In this document: positions 8,538 to 16,515 of the stretch, piece by piece
Position numbering within the stretch: position 1 is the first letter of the stretch
Layout: each line of letters begins with the position of its first letter
DNA from: JAFKFH01 sp017307375
Lineage (GTDB): Bacteria; Pseudomonadota; Alphaproteobacteria; Ferrovibrionales; Ferrovibrionaceae
Length of the DNA stretch: 64,000 nt
Direction: 5' to 3'
Assembly: GCA_965229335.1 (NCBI GenBank)
Contig: OZ245874.1
Coordinates: 7,085,051 to 7,149,050 of the forward strand
Program-made: the position numbers and the translations under genes
The notes under the pieces: generated by a model
The model's input: only the letters and a program-made list of their open reading frames with translations
What the model was told of the DNA's origin: nothing
Databases searched by the model: none

Positions 8538-9704
8538 TCAGAAGCGGATTCGCCAGTTGACCGCGGCGCCGACGGCGTTCGACCAGTCGCCGGCGACGCG
8601 CTGGCGCTTGAAGCCGGCCCCCAGTTCCAGGCCGAAATCGAAGACATGGACGATGCCGGCGGTGAACAGCTGGTCGCGGCTGGTCCCGCCCGCATTGCCG
8701 AGGTTCTCGATCGTCCGCGGCGTCATCGCGAGATTGACGATCCACTGCCGGCCGATCCTGGTTTCCAGCATCGCGGTCAGGAACGCGACATCCTGATCGT
8801 TGCCGTGGTAGCCGCGGAACGCGGCATACTCGACCAGCGGGGTGACGCGCAGGTCGTCGGCCAGGCGGAACTCCTGGGCCAGGCTGACGATCCAGCCGGA
8901 TTCGTCGCGGGGATTGTTCTGGCCCGCCTGCTGGAATTCCGCCGACACCATCCAGCTCAGCCCGGGCAGGTCCGGCACGTGGCCGCCGGTCAGCGACGCA
9001 GCCCAGGACCCGAGCCTGCCGGTATTGGACACGCCGCCATAGTCCAGCCGGTTATGGCCGAGGCGCTTGGCCCGCGGGTCGCCGAACGCCGGCGCGGTGA
9101 AGACCGACTGGCTCAGCAACGTCGAATCGGCCATGAAGGCCGACGCCTCGAACGAGACCCGGCCGAAAAGCGCGGACGTCGCCGCCAGCCCGCCGCCCAG
9201 CCCGATCTTCTCCTTCAGCCGGTAGGCGGCGTTGAAATCCTGGCCGAACAGGATCGGCGCCCGATCCCAGGCGATGCCGACGAACGGGTCGAACTTGCCG
9301 GCGAAGGCGGTGACGGTATCGTCCTGGTAGCGGGCGAACAGATGCTCGATATAGCCGCCGGTACCGGCGAAGGCGGTGGACGAGCCCGGGGCGGGACTTT
9401 CGACCTGCCCCAGCCGGGTCATCAGCTGCAGCGAAAAACGCCGATCGAGGAACAGCGCCGTGTTGTTGCGCAGATCGGGATAGAGGTTGGCCAGCCGGCC
9501 GTTCGGCGCCTGGGATCCGAACGTGTCGATGGCGAAGAACCGCAAGGTGGCAAGATCGACCAGCGTCGGGGCGCCCCGATATTCCCCGGGCAGCAGGGCG
9601 AGGCGCTGATAGGGCGTCTGCTCGAGGAACGGGCTCAGCGCCGCGGCCGGCCCGTTGGCCAGGACCGCGGCGACGGCGAGGGGAATGGCCGCGATACGTC
9701 TCAT
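8538..9704 (-). CDS. Predicted outer-membrane beta-barrel protein of unknown function
   Basis: A 388-residue protein with a clear signal peptide (MRRIAAIPLAVAAVLA, cleavage probably after AAALS near residue 23). The mature part is rich in alternating aromatic and polar residues and ends in WRIRF; the terminal Phe is the usual outer-membrane beta-barrel targeting signal. No helical membrane segment follows the signal peptide. I do not recognise a named family. It is a single gene on the minus strand, divergent from ssrA. Confidence 0.65.
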   Translation of the reverse strand: MRRIAAIPLAVAAVLANGPAAALSPFLEQTPYQRLALLPGEYRGAPTLVDLATLRFFAIDTFGSQAPNGRLANLYPDLRNNTALFLDRRFSLQLMTRLGQVESPAPGSSTAFAGTGGYIEHLFARYQDDTVTAFAGKFDPFVGIAWDRAPILFGQDFNAAYRLKEKIGLGGGLAATSALFGRVSFEASAFMADSTLLSQSVFTAPAFGDPRAKRLGHNRLDYGGVSNTGRLGSWAASLTGGHVPDLPGLSWMVSAEFQQAGQNNPRDESGWIVSLAQEFRLADDLRVTPLVEYAAFRGYHGNDQDVAFLTAMLETRIGRQWIVNLAMTPRTIENLGNAGGTSRDQLFTAGIVHVFDFGLELGAGFKRQRVAGDWSNAVGAAVNWRIRF

Positions 9705-9737
9705 GCGCCGTCAGACTGCCGGCCGCGTGTGACAGGC

Positions 9738-9766
9738 TTGCGAAAGCGGTCGGCTATCCCTATATC
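9738..9766 (+). promoter_or_regulatory. Candidate promoter of ssrA
   Basis: TTGCGA at 9738-9743 and TATATC at 9761-9766 are 17 bases apart. This predicts transcription from about 9773, where the acceptor half of the tmRNA begins. It overlaps the leader of the divergent outer-membrane gene. Confidence 0.5.
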
Positions 9767-9772
9767 TCTGGG

Positions 9773-10072
9773 TGCCGGGCAACCGGCTATGGCGATAAAC
9801 ACCGTATGGAATAAACGTTACGGACCCGGGGGCGGTACCCGGCGCCTCCACCAAGAGCCCATGACCCAGGTGTGGACCAGGGATTTTCTCGTGGGTTGTT
9901 GCTGGGGGCGAATCAGGCTCGACGTGCGTGGTAAAGATACGACTTTCGCTCGGCATGGTTCCGCCGTCATCGGGCCATATCACAAGTGCCAATGATAACA
10001 CTGAGGCGCTCGCTGTCGCTGCATAAGCGATAAGCGCGGTTCGGGGGGCACCGGGCAACAGAAGCCCCCCAC
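9773..10072 (+). ncRNA. ssrA: tmRNA, circularly permuted two-piece form
   Basis: tmRNA rescues stalled ribosomes and adds a proteolysis tag. The gene is permuted: the acceptor half comes first and ends CGCCTCC-A-CCA at 9843-9853, and after a roughly 50-base intervening segment the 5' half begins GGGGGCG at 9904-9910, followed by a D-like GCTCGACG. The two pair as a seven-base-pair acceptor stem with the alanine-specific G3-U70 wobble. A perfect five-pair T stem lies at 9826-9830 and 9838-9842. The resume codon GCC is at 9988 and the tag reads ANDNTEALAVAA before TAA at 10024; with the tRNA-borne alanine the peptide is AANDNTEALAVAA. GGTGCC near 9771 can pair with GGCACC near 10047, which would hold the two mature pieces together. 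Ends are estimates. Confidence 0.9.
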
Positions 10073-10105
10073 TCAATCTCCCGACGCCACGGAAAACGCC
10101 GGTCC

Positions 10106-10125
10106 CCCGCGACGATCGTTGCGGG
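10106..10125. repeat. 20-bp palindrome between ssrA and sspB
   Basis: CCCGC at 10106-10110 and GCGGG at 10121-10125 flank GACGATCGTT, giving a near-perfect palindrome (one G-T mismatch). There is no T-tract. It could be a structured end of the tmRNA precursor, a weak terminator or a protein site. Confidence 0.4.
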
Positions 10126-10209
10126 CGCCCTTGCCGTGGCGGCGGGCTTTCGGCCACAATGGCCGCTTAGCTGGCGTACTGGTTCAAAAGACGGTTAGGG
10201 GACGGCTGC

Positions 10210-10734
10210 ATGGCCCGCGACTTCATGGATTACAACAGCATGGTCGAGGACGCGTTGCGTCTGGTCGTGCGCCGCGCGGTCGAACGGGTGATCGCCGAGG
10301 GCCTGCCCGGCAACCATCACTTCTACATTTCGTTCCGCACCGATTTTGCCGGGGTCGACATCCCGGAATACCTCCACGCCCGCTATCCCGAGGAAATGAC
10401 CATCGTGCTGCAGCACCAGTATGGCGGGCTGCACTGCGACGACGAGAAGCTCGGCGTCACGCTGAACTTCAACAAGGTGCCCGAGCATCTGGTGGTGCCG
10501 TTCGCGGCGATCACCGCCTTCGCCGACCCGTCGGTGAATTTCGGCCTGCAGTTCCACGGCACGGCGATGGCCGCCAACAGCGCCCGGCGCAACGGTCCGG
10601 CGGCGGTCAAGCTGCAGGAACAGCAGCCTGCCGCGAAGGCCGAGACCCCTGCCGCACCGTCCGACGGTAGCGACGGCCCGGCCGAAGGCGGCGCCAAGGT
10701 CGTGACCCTCGACGCCTTCCGCAAGAAGCAGTAA
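10210..10734 (+). CDS. sspB: ClpXP adaptor SspB (alpha type)
   Basis: SspB tethers ssrA-tagged proteins to the ClpX unfoldase. The 174-residue protein has the alphaproteobacterial DUF1321-type core (residues about 5-120) with HHFYISFRT, ARYPEEMTIVLQHQY and VTLNFNKVPEHLVVPF. A low-complexity Ala/Pro/Glu linker follows, then a short C-terminal tail with VVTLDAFRKKQ, the position of the ClpX-binding motif in SspB. RBS AGGGGA lies seven bases before the ATG. It is downstream of ssrA on the same strand, pairing the tag with its adaptor, and 54 bases before fumarase. Confidence 0.93.
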   Translation: MARDFMDYNSMVEDALRLVVRRAVERVIAEGLPGNHHFYISFRTDFAGVDIPEYLHARYPEEMTIVLQHQYGGLHCDDEKLGVTLNFNKVPEHLVVPFAAITAFADPSVNFGLQFHGTAMAANSARRNGPAAVKLQEQQPAAKAETPAAPSDGSDGPAEGGAKVVTLDAFRKKQ

Positions 10735-10788
10735 GACGCCGGCGACGCCGCGACCGCTTCACCCAGCCCGACACGCAAGGGATTGCGC

Positions 10789-12402
10789 ATGCCCGATTTC
10801 AGCTACCAGGACCTGTTCCCGCAGGGAGCCGACACCACGCCCTATCGCAAGCTGACGGCCGAAGGCGTCGAGACGATCGAGGCGGGCGGGCGCAGGATCC
10901 TGAAGGTCGCGCCCGAGGCGCTGTCGACGCTTGCCTTCAACGCGATGCGCGACATCGCGCATCTGTTCCGGCCCGGCCATCTGGCGCAGCTCGCAAAGAT
11001 CCTCGCCGACGAAACCGCCAGTCCGAACGACCATTTCGTCGCCCGCGAGATGCTGAAGAACGCCAATGTCTCGGCCGGGATGATCCTGCCGTCCTGCCAG
11101 GATACCGGCACGGCGATCGTCGTCGGCAAGCGTGGGCAGAACGTCTGGACCGACGGCCGGGACGAGGCGGCGCTGAGCCACGGCGTCTACCGCACCTATA
11201 CCGAGACCAACCTGCGCTATTCGCAGATGGCACCGCTGTCGATGTTCCAGGAAAAGAACACCGGCACCAACCTGCCGGCCCAGATCGACCTGTTCGCCAC
11301 CGACGGCGATGCCTACAAGTTCCTGTTCATGGCCAAGGGCGGCGGGTCGGCCAACAAGACCTTCCTGTTTCAGGGCACGCCGGCGCTGCTGCGCGGCGAG
11401 GCGCTGCTGAAATTCCTCGACGAGAAGATCAAGACCCTCGGCACCGCCGCCTGCCCGCCCTATCATCTGGCGATCGTCATCGGCGGCCTGTCGGCCGAAC
11501 AGAACCTCAAGACCGTCAAGCTCGCCTCCGCGCGCTACTACGACAGCCTGCCGACCGAAGGCTCGGCCGGCGGCCAAGCCTTCCGCGACGTCGAGTTCGA
11601 GCAGCAGGTGCTGGCCCTGACCCAGGCCTCGGGCATCGGCGCCCAGTTCGGCGGCAAGTATTTCTGCCACGACGTCCGCGTCATCCGCCTACCGCGCCAC
11701 GGCGCCTCGCTGCCGGTGGGCATCGGCGTCTCCTGTTCGGCCGACCGCCAGGTGCTGGGCAAGATCACCCATGAGGGCGTCTTCCTCGAACAGCTCGAGA
11801 CCGATCCGGCCAAGTACCTGCCCGAGGTCACCGACGCGCATCTGGCCGACGACGTCGTCGCCGTCGACCTGAGCCGGCCGATGAGCGAGATCCGGGCGCT
11901 GTTGTCGCAATATCCGATCAAGACGCGGCTGAAGCTGACCGGCACGCTGATCGTCGCCCGCGACCTCGCGCACCAGAAACTGGCCGAGCGCCTCGACCGC
12001 GGCGAAGGCCTGCCCGACTACGTCAAGAATCACCCGATCTACTACGCCGGCCCGGCCAAGACGCCGGAAGGCTACGCCTCCGGCTCGTTCGGCCCGACCA
12101 CGGCCGGCCGCATGGATTCCTTCGTCGACATGTTCCAGAAGCACGGCGGATCGATGGTGATGCTGGCCAAGGGCAACCGCTCGAAGGCGGTGACCGAGGC
12201 CTGCAAGACCCATGGCGGCTTCTATCTCGGCTCGATCGGCGGCCCGGCCGCGATCCTCGCCCAGAACTGCATCAGGAAGGTCGAGGTGCTGGAGTATCCT
12301 GAACTCGGCATGGAAGCGATCTGGAAGGTCGAGGTCGAGGATTTCCCCGCGTTCATCATCGTCGACGACAAGGGCAACGATTTCTTTGCCAATCTGGCCT
12401 GA
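10789..12402 (+). CDS. fumA: Class I fumarate hydratase (iron-sulfur)
   Basis: This 537-residue enzyme interconverts fumarate and malate in the TCA cycle using a [4Fe-4S] cluster. It is full length for the single-chain class I type, with alpha and beta domains fused. Cys residues in PSCQDTGTA, GKYFCHD and GVSCSADRQ are candidate cluster ligands, and the C-terminal beta domain carries GPTTAGRMDSF and KGNRSKAV. ATG 10789 is chosen over an upstream in-frame TTG (10783) because AAGGG sits seven bases before it. Class I fumarases are oxygen-sensitive; no class II copy is in the window. Confidence 0.95.
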   Translation: MPDFSYQDLFPQGADTTPYRKLTAEGVETIEAGGRRILKVAPEALSTLAFNAMRDIAHLFRPGHLAQLAKILADETASPNDHFVAREMLKNANVSAGMILPSCQDTGTAIVVGKRGQNVWTDGRDEAALSHGVYRTYTETNLRYSQMAPLSMFQEKNTGTNLPAQIDLFATDGDAYKFLFMAKGGGSANKTFLFQGTPALLRGEALLKFLDEKIKTLGTAACPPYHLAIVIGGLSAEQNLKTVKLASARYYDSLPTEGSAGGQAFRDVEFEQQVLALTQASGIGAQFGGKYFCHDVRVIRLPRHGASLPVGIGVSCSADRQVLGKITHEGVFLEQLETDPAKYLPEVTDAHLADDVVAVDLSRPMSEIRALLSQYPIKTRLKLTGTLIVARDLAHQKLAERLDRGEGLPDYVKNHPIYYAGPAKTPEGYASGSFGPTTAGRMDSFVDMFQKHGGSMVMLAKGNRSKAVTEACKTHGGFYLGSIGGPAAILAQNCIRKVEVLEYPELGMEAIWKVEVEDFPAFIIVDDKGNDFFANLA

Positions 12403-12413
12403 TGATCCGACGG

Positions 12414-12452
12414 TCCGGCCGGCCAGCCTCATGGTCGGGCAGGCCGGCCGGA
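12414..12452 (+). terminator. Strong GC hairpin after fumarase
   Basis: Eleven perfect base pairs (12414-12424 with 12442-12452) enclose a 17-base loop, 12 bases after the fumarase stop. No U-tract follows, so it may be a Rho-aided terminator or an mRNA-stabilising 3' structure. Confidence 0.4.
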
Positions 12453-12465
12453 GCGGGGTGGCACA

Positions 12466-12493
12466 TTGACGATCGCCCAATCGTCGCTAGATA
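12466..12493 (+). promoter_or_regulatory. Candidate hrcA promoter
   Basis: TTGACG at 12466-12471 and TAGATA at 12488-12493 are 16 bases apart and ten bases before the hrcA ATG, so the transcript would have almost no leader. I found no CIRCE inverted repeat here. Confidence 0.45.
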
Positions 12494-12503
12494 GTCAGGG
12501 GCG

Positions 12504-13538
12504 ATGATCCAAGAGCTGAGCGAGCGCAGCCGGGAGATCTTCCGGCTTATCGTGGAATCCTACTGCGAGACCGGGACGCCGGTCGGCTCGCGCTTTCTGT
12601 CCAAGCGTCTCGACCACAAGCTGTCGCCGGCCTCGATCCGCAACGTCATGGCGGATCTCGAGGAGGCGGGCCTGATCTTTGCCCCGCATACCTCCGCCGG
12701 ACGCCTGCCGACCGAGATCGGCCTGCGGCTGTTCGTCGACGGCCTGATGGAAGTCGGCAACCTGACCCAGAGCGAACGCGACGAGATCGAGGCACGCTGC
12801 GCGGCGCGCGGCCGCCCGCTCGACGACATGCTGGGCGAGGCGACGCAGATGCTGTCCGGACTGTCGGGCTGCGCCGGCCTCGTCTACGCGCCGAAGGGCG
12901 ATGCGCCGCTGCGCCAGATCGAATTCATCCAGCTTGGCCCCGGCCGCGGCCTCGTGGTGCTGGTCACCGAGACCGGCGCGGTCGAGAACCGGTTGATCGA
13001 ACTGCCGTTGGGCGTCTCGCCCTCCGCCCTGGTCGAGGCGGCGAATTTCCTGACCGCGCGGCTGCGCGGCCACTCGATCGGCGATGCCCGCGGGCTTCTC
13101 GCCGCCGACCTCGCCCAGCGCCGGGCCGAGCTGGACGAGCTCTCCGCCAAGGTGGTCGAGGAAGGGCTGGCCGTATGGTCGGGCGATTCGGGCCATTCGT
13201 CGCTGATCGTGCGCGGCCAGTCGAAGCTGCTGAACGATATTGCCGCGGTCGAGGATCTCGAGCGCATCCGCCTGTTGTTCCAGGAGCTGGAGCAGCGCGA
13301 GGACATGCTGCGCCTGGCCGAGCTGGCCGAGGGCGCCGAGGGGGTGCGCATCTTCATCGGTTCGGAGAACAAGCTGTTCGGCCTGACCGGCTGCTCGCTG
13401 GTCGTGGCGCCGTTCCGCAACAGCCAGCAGCGCATCGTCGGGGCGATCGGCGTCATCGGCCCGACCCGGCTGAACTATGCCCGCGTCATTCCCATGGTCG
13501 ACTTCACCGCCCAGGTGGTCGGCCGGCTGACCGGCTGA
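12504..13538 (+). CDS. hrcA: Heat-inducible transcription repressor HrcA
   Basis: HrcA represses chaperone genes by binding CIRCE elements, with activity modulated by GroEL. The 344-residue protein has an N-terminal winged helix (SREIFRLIVESYCETGTPVGS, then LSPASIRNVMADLEEAGL and the wing PHTSAGRLPTE), followed by the GAF-like dimerisation region and the conserved C-terminal GAIGVIGPTRLNYARVIPMVDF. Motifs and length are complete. It is followed six bases later by the pentapeptide-repeat gene and then grpE; hrcA-grpE is a common heat-shock pairing. Its usual targets (groESL) are not in the window. Confidence 0.95.
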   Translation: MIQELSERSREIFRLIVESYCETGTPVGSRFLSKRLDHKLSPASIRNVMADLEEAGLIFAPHTSAGRLPTEIGLRLFVDGLMEVGNLTQSERDEIEARCAARGRPLDDMLGEATQMLSGLSGCAGLVYAPKGDAPLRQIEFIQLGPGRGLVVLVTETGAVENRLIELPLGVSPSALVEAANFLTARLRGHSIGDARGLLAADLAQRRAELDELSAKVVEEGLAVWSGDSGHSSLIVRGQSKLLNDIAAVEDLERIRLLFQELEQREDMLRLAELAEGAEGVRIFIGSENKLFGLTGCSLVVAPFRNSQQRIVGAIGVIGPTRLNYARVIPMVDFTAQVVGRLTG

Positions 13539-13544
13539 TCCGAG

Positions 13545-14897
13545 ATGGCCGAGGGGCGGACGCCGGAAGAGCCAAAATTCGAGCTGAAGAAGATCAGTCA
13601 GCAGGAATTGACCCCGATCCTGAAGAGCCACCAGGATTTCGTGCGCGGCAAGATGGGGGGCCGCCGCGCCCAGTTGGCGCTGCATGACCTGACCCACCTG
13701 TCGTTGCGCGACTACGACCTGTCGAACGCCGATTTTTCCGGCGCCGACATGCGCAATGCCGATCTGCGCCGCACCAAGCTCTATGCCGCCACGATGTTCG
13801 CGACCGACCTGCGCGAAGCGCGCATGCAAGGCTGCGACCTGACCCGTGCCGACCTCCGCGGCGCCTGTTTCCGCGGCGCCGACATGTCGGACGCGACGCT
13901 GGCCGAAGCCGACCTGCGCGACGGCACGCTGATGCGCCGCGACACCAAGGGCAACCTGGTCTCGGTCCGCTTCGAGACCTCGGCGGCCAACATGGCCCAG
14001 GCCCGGCTGAAGCGGGCCAACCTGGCCGGTGCCAAGATGAACGGGTCGTTCGCGGTCCAGACCGACCTGACCGACTGCAACCTGACCAATGTCAAGATGA
14101 TCCGTACCGACCTGTCCTATGCGGATCTGTCGGGCTCGAACCTGCGCGGTGCCGACCTGACCGAGGCGGTGCTGGTCGGCACGATCCTGCACGGCGCCAT
14201 CCTGTCGGGTACCATCCTGACCTCGGCCAACCTGGAGAATGCCGATCTCTGCGGCGCGATGCTCGAGGCCGTCGACCTTTCGCGCGTCGATCTCTCGCGC
14301 GCCCTGCTGCCGCGCAGCCTCGACCAGCTCGGCGCGACCATCGCCGAGGTCGTGCAAAATCATGCCGAGTGGATCTTCTCCGGCGGCCAGAAGGGCAAGC
14401 GCGCCGAGTTGTCGCGCTACGACATGCAGAAGCAGAACCTGTCGTCGCTGATGCTGTCGGCGGCCGATCTCAGCCACAGCCTGCTCGCCGGGGCCGACAT
14501 GATGGCGATCAACCTGATGATGGCCAACCTGTCGGGCTGCGACCTGCGCGACGTCGCCCTGAACCAGGGCGATCTGCGCGGCGCCAACCTCAATCGCGCC
14601 AACCTGACCGGGGCAAGCCTGGTCGGCATTCGCGCGACGCCGGTGCCGATCACCGGCACGCTGAATGCGTCCTGGCCGGCCCATTTCGAGGATGCGCGCA
14701 TGGCCGGCGTCGACCTTTCCGGCGCGGTGCTGCGCAAGGCGCGCATGCCCCGGGTCGATTTCACCCGCGCCCGGTTGCGCGACGTCGACTTTACCGGGGC
14801 GGATCTGCAGGACTGCGTCTTCGATGGCGCCGACCTGCGCGGCGCGACCCTGGAAGGCGCCGACCTGCGCGGGGCGCGCGGGCTGAAACTCGACTAA
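13545..14897 (+). CDS. Pentapeptide-repeat protein
   Basis: A 450-residue protein made almost entirely of tandem pentapeptide repeats of the A(D/N)LXX type, for example LSNADFSGADMRNADLRRTK, in two blocks (about residues 50-250 and 295-448). Between them is a non-repeat insert with ATIAEVVQNHAEWIFSGG. The N-terminal 45 residues (FELKKISQQELTPILKSHQDF) are not repetitive. Repeats of this kind form a right-handed quadrilateral beta-helix. No signal peptide, so it should be cytosolic. It lies six bases after hrcA and 166 before grpE; function unknown. Confidence 0.88.
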   Translation: MAEGRTPEEPKFELKKISQQELTPILKSHQDFVRGKMGGRRAQLALHDLTHLSLRDYDLSNADFSGADMRNADLRRTKLYAATMFATDLREARMQGCDLTRADLRGACFRGADMSDATLAEADLRDGTLMRRDTKGNLVSVRFETSAANMAQARLKRANLAGAKMNGSFAVQTDLTDCNLTNVKMIRTDLSYADLSGSNLRGADLTEAVLVGTILHGAILSGTILTSANLENADLCGAMLEAVDLSRVDLSRALLPRSLDQLGATIAEVVQNHAEWIFSGGQKGKRAELSRYDMQKQNLSSLMLSAADLSHSLLAGADMMAINLMMANLSGCDLRDVALNQGDLRGANLNRANLTGASLVGIRATPVPITGTLNASWPAHFEDARMAGVDLSGAVLRKARMPRVDFTRARLRDVDFTGADLQDCVFDGADLRGATLEGADLRGARGLKLD

Positions 14898-15019
14898 GCG
14901 GCGGCGATGGCGGGGGCTGGCGCGGCGCGGTGGCGCGGATGCCCGGCAGGGCGTCCGATCACCGGTGCCGGAACCTCGCGCCGGGTTGAACCGCCTGAAA
15001 TCGCGGCAGAAAACCTCTT

Positions 15020-15041
15020 CCGCCCCCTTTTTTCCGGGCGG
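15020..15041 (+). other. Hairpin in the grpE leader touching the Shine-Dalgarno region
   Basis: CCGCCC at 15020-15025 can pair with GGGCGG at 15036-15041 around a T-rich loop. The 3' arm abuts GGAGAG (15041-15046). In a heat-shock gene this could act as a thermosensitive cap, but the sequence alone does not show it. Confidence 0.25.
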
Positions 15042-15055
15042 GAGAGTCGCTAAAT

Positions 15056-15067
15056 ATGCGGCCATGA
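15056..15067 (+). other. Three-codon upstream ORF overlapping the grpE start
   Basis: ATG CGG CCA TGA at 15056-15067 ends in an ATGA overlap with the grpE ATG at 15064. The only good Shine-Dalgarno (GGAGAG at 15041-15046) is nine bases from this mini-ORF and 17 from grpE itself, so initiation here followed by restart at grpE is plausible. Confidence 0.3.
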
Positions 15068-15690
15068 CCGACAGCACCAATGCCCATGACGCGGCCGCGC
15101 CGCAACCCGAACAGAATCCCGCGTCCGCCGCGCCGGCCAACGATGCCGCCGGGACGCCCGACCCGATCGCCGCCGCCCAGGCCCTTGCCGAGCGCCTTGC
15201 CGCCGCCGAGGCCGAGATCGCCGAGCTGAAGGACCGCGCGCTGCGCGCCGCGGCCGAGGTCGAGAACACCCGCCGCCGGCTGGAGCGCGACAAGGACGAA
15301 GCCGTCAAGAATGCCGCCGGCCGATTCGCCCGCGACATCATTCCGGTGGCCGAGAACCTGACGCGCGCCCTGACCTCGGTGCCGGCCGATGCCGAGTTGC
15401 CGGAGCCGGTGAAGAACCTGCTGACCGGCGTCGAAATGACCGAGCGCGAGCTGCTGAACGTGTTCGAGCGTCACGGCATCAAGCGGATCGACCCGCGCGG
15501 CACCCGCTTCGACCCGAACCTGCACAATGCGATGTTCGAGGTCGAGGATCCGTCGCAGCCGGCCGGTACCGTCGTTCACATGGTCTCGTTCGGCTACACC
15601 ATTGCCGGCCGCCTGCTGAAGGCCGCCGAGGTCGGTGTCTCCAAGGGCGGCCCGCGTCCCGAGGCCGTGGGCGTCGATACCCAGGCCTGA
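15064..15690 (+). CDS. grpE: Nucleotide exchange factor GrpE
   Basis: GrpE drives ADP release from DnaK. The 208-residue protein has a disordered Ala/Pro-rich N-terminus (residues 1-40), a long coiled coil (about 42-100: LAERLAAAEAEIAELKDRAL, then AAEVENTRRRLERDKD) and the C-terminal beta domain with FDPNLHNAMFEV and GYTIAGRLLKAAEVGVSKG. These are hallmark GrpE segments. It follows hrcA and the pentapeptide gene on the same strand. No convincing sigma-32 promoter was found upstream. dnaK is not in the window. Confidence 0.96.
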   Translation: MTDSTNAHDAAAPQPEQNPASAAPANDAAGTPDPIAAAQALAERLAAAEAEIAELKDRALRAAAEVENTRRRLERDKDEAVKNAAGRFARDIIPVAENLTRALTSVPADAELPEPVKNLLTGVEMTERELLNVFERHGIKRIDPRGTRFDPNLHNAMFEVEDPSQPAGTVVHMVSFGYTIAGRLLKAAEVGVSKGGPRPEAVGVDTQA

Positions 15691-15747
15691 CCGCTTACGG
15701 CGCATTAAGGCGGCGGCCGTCGTTGTCATGATGCGCCGCCCTCCTTT

Positions 15748-16515
15748 ATGGTGCCGGGCATGAGCGCTGCCACCGAAACCAGTCACCGCGGCCTGATCCT
15801 CGTCGCCGAAGACGACCCGACCAGCCGCAAGATGGTCAGCCGCCTGTTGCAGTCGGCCGGTTTCGCCGTCGTGCCGGCCGAGGACGGCGGCGCGGCGGTT
15901 GCCCGCTTTGCCGACCAGTCGGTCGATCTGGTGCTGATGGACCGCTACATGCCCGAGGTGGACGGTCTGGCCGCCACCCGCACGATCCGGGCCAGCCGGC
16001 GCGGAGAGACCGTCCCGATCATCGGGCTGACCGGCGATACCGAGCCCGAGGACATCACGGCCTGCGAGGAAGCGGGCATGGACCTCGTCCTGGGCAAACC
16101 CGTCGACCTCGACGAACTCCTGGCCGTGATCGAGACGGCGCTGGCCGGCACGCCCGAGGTCACCACACCGCGCGCGCGCATTGCCGGCGATGAGACCGAG
16201 CCCGATTTCGACCCGGCCGTGATGGCAGCGCTGATGGCGAGATTCGGCCGCAACGGTCTTGCCGAGCTGATCGGCGCCGCCCACGAGAGCATGGCGATCG
16301 CGGCCGCCGCAATCGCCTCGGGCGACGCGGCGCGTCTTGCCCGCGCCGGCCATTCGCTGAAAAGCGCCGCCTCGCAGCTCGGTCTCAATGCCCTGTCGCG
16401 TGCCTGTCGCGCGGTCGAGGCGGCGAAGGGCGATCCGGCACTCGGCTCAGACCTGCAGGCCGCCCTGGCTGAAGCGCGCGCGACGATCGCGCTGAACCGG
16501 CCGGATCTCGCATGA
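15748..16515 (+). CDS. Response regulator fused to an Hpt domain
   Basis: A 255-residue two-domain signalling protein. The N-terminal receiver (about residues 15-132) has the acidic pocket EDD at 21-23, phospho-acceptor Asp65 in LVLMDRYMP, Thr in IGLTGD and Lys in GKPVD. A C-terminal histidine phosphotransfer domain (about 150-250) has His202 in GHSLKSAASQLG. A receiver plus Hpt without a kinase suggests an intermediate in a multistep phosphorelay. ATG 15748 and in-frame ATG 15760 are both possible starts. It is coupled to the next response regulator through a repeat of ATGA junctions and so to ubiE. Confidence 0.88.
   Translation: MVPGMSAATETSHRGLILVAEDDPTSRKMVSRLLQSAGFAVVPAEDGGAAVARFADQSVDLVLMDRYMPEVDGLAATRTIRASRRGETVPIIGLTGDTEPEDITACEEAGMDLVLGKPVDLDELLAVIETALAGTPEVTTPRARIAGDETEPDFDPAVMAALMARFGRNGLAELIGAAHESMAIAAAAIASGDAARLARAGHSLKSAASQLGLNALSRACRAVEAAKGDPALGSDLQAALAEARATIALNRPDLA

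Noticed and set aside
9711..10157. Minus-strand 148-codon open frame over the ssrA region
   Set aside because: It lies entirely on the complement of the tmRNA halves and has no recognisable protein features; the RNA structure and tag explain this DNA.
12421..12503. CIRCE element upstream of hrcA
   Set aside because: No TTAGCACTC-N9-GAGTGCTAA or close variant is present.
14980..15035. Sigma-32 promoter upstream of grpE
   Set aside because: A TGAAA near 14996 and a CCCCCTTTT near 15023 exist, but the spacing of more than 20 bases is too long for a heat-shock promoter.
12495..15341. Minus-strand open frame of about 950 codons opposite hrcA, the pentapeptide gene and grpE
   Set aside because: It spans three well-supported genes on the other strand and is an antisense shadow of repeat DNA and high GC.
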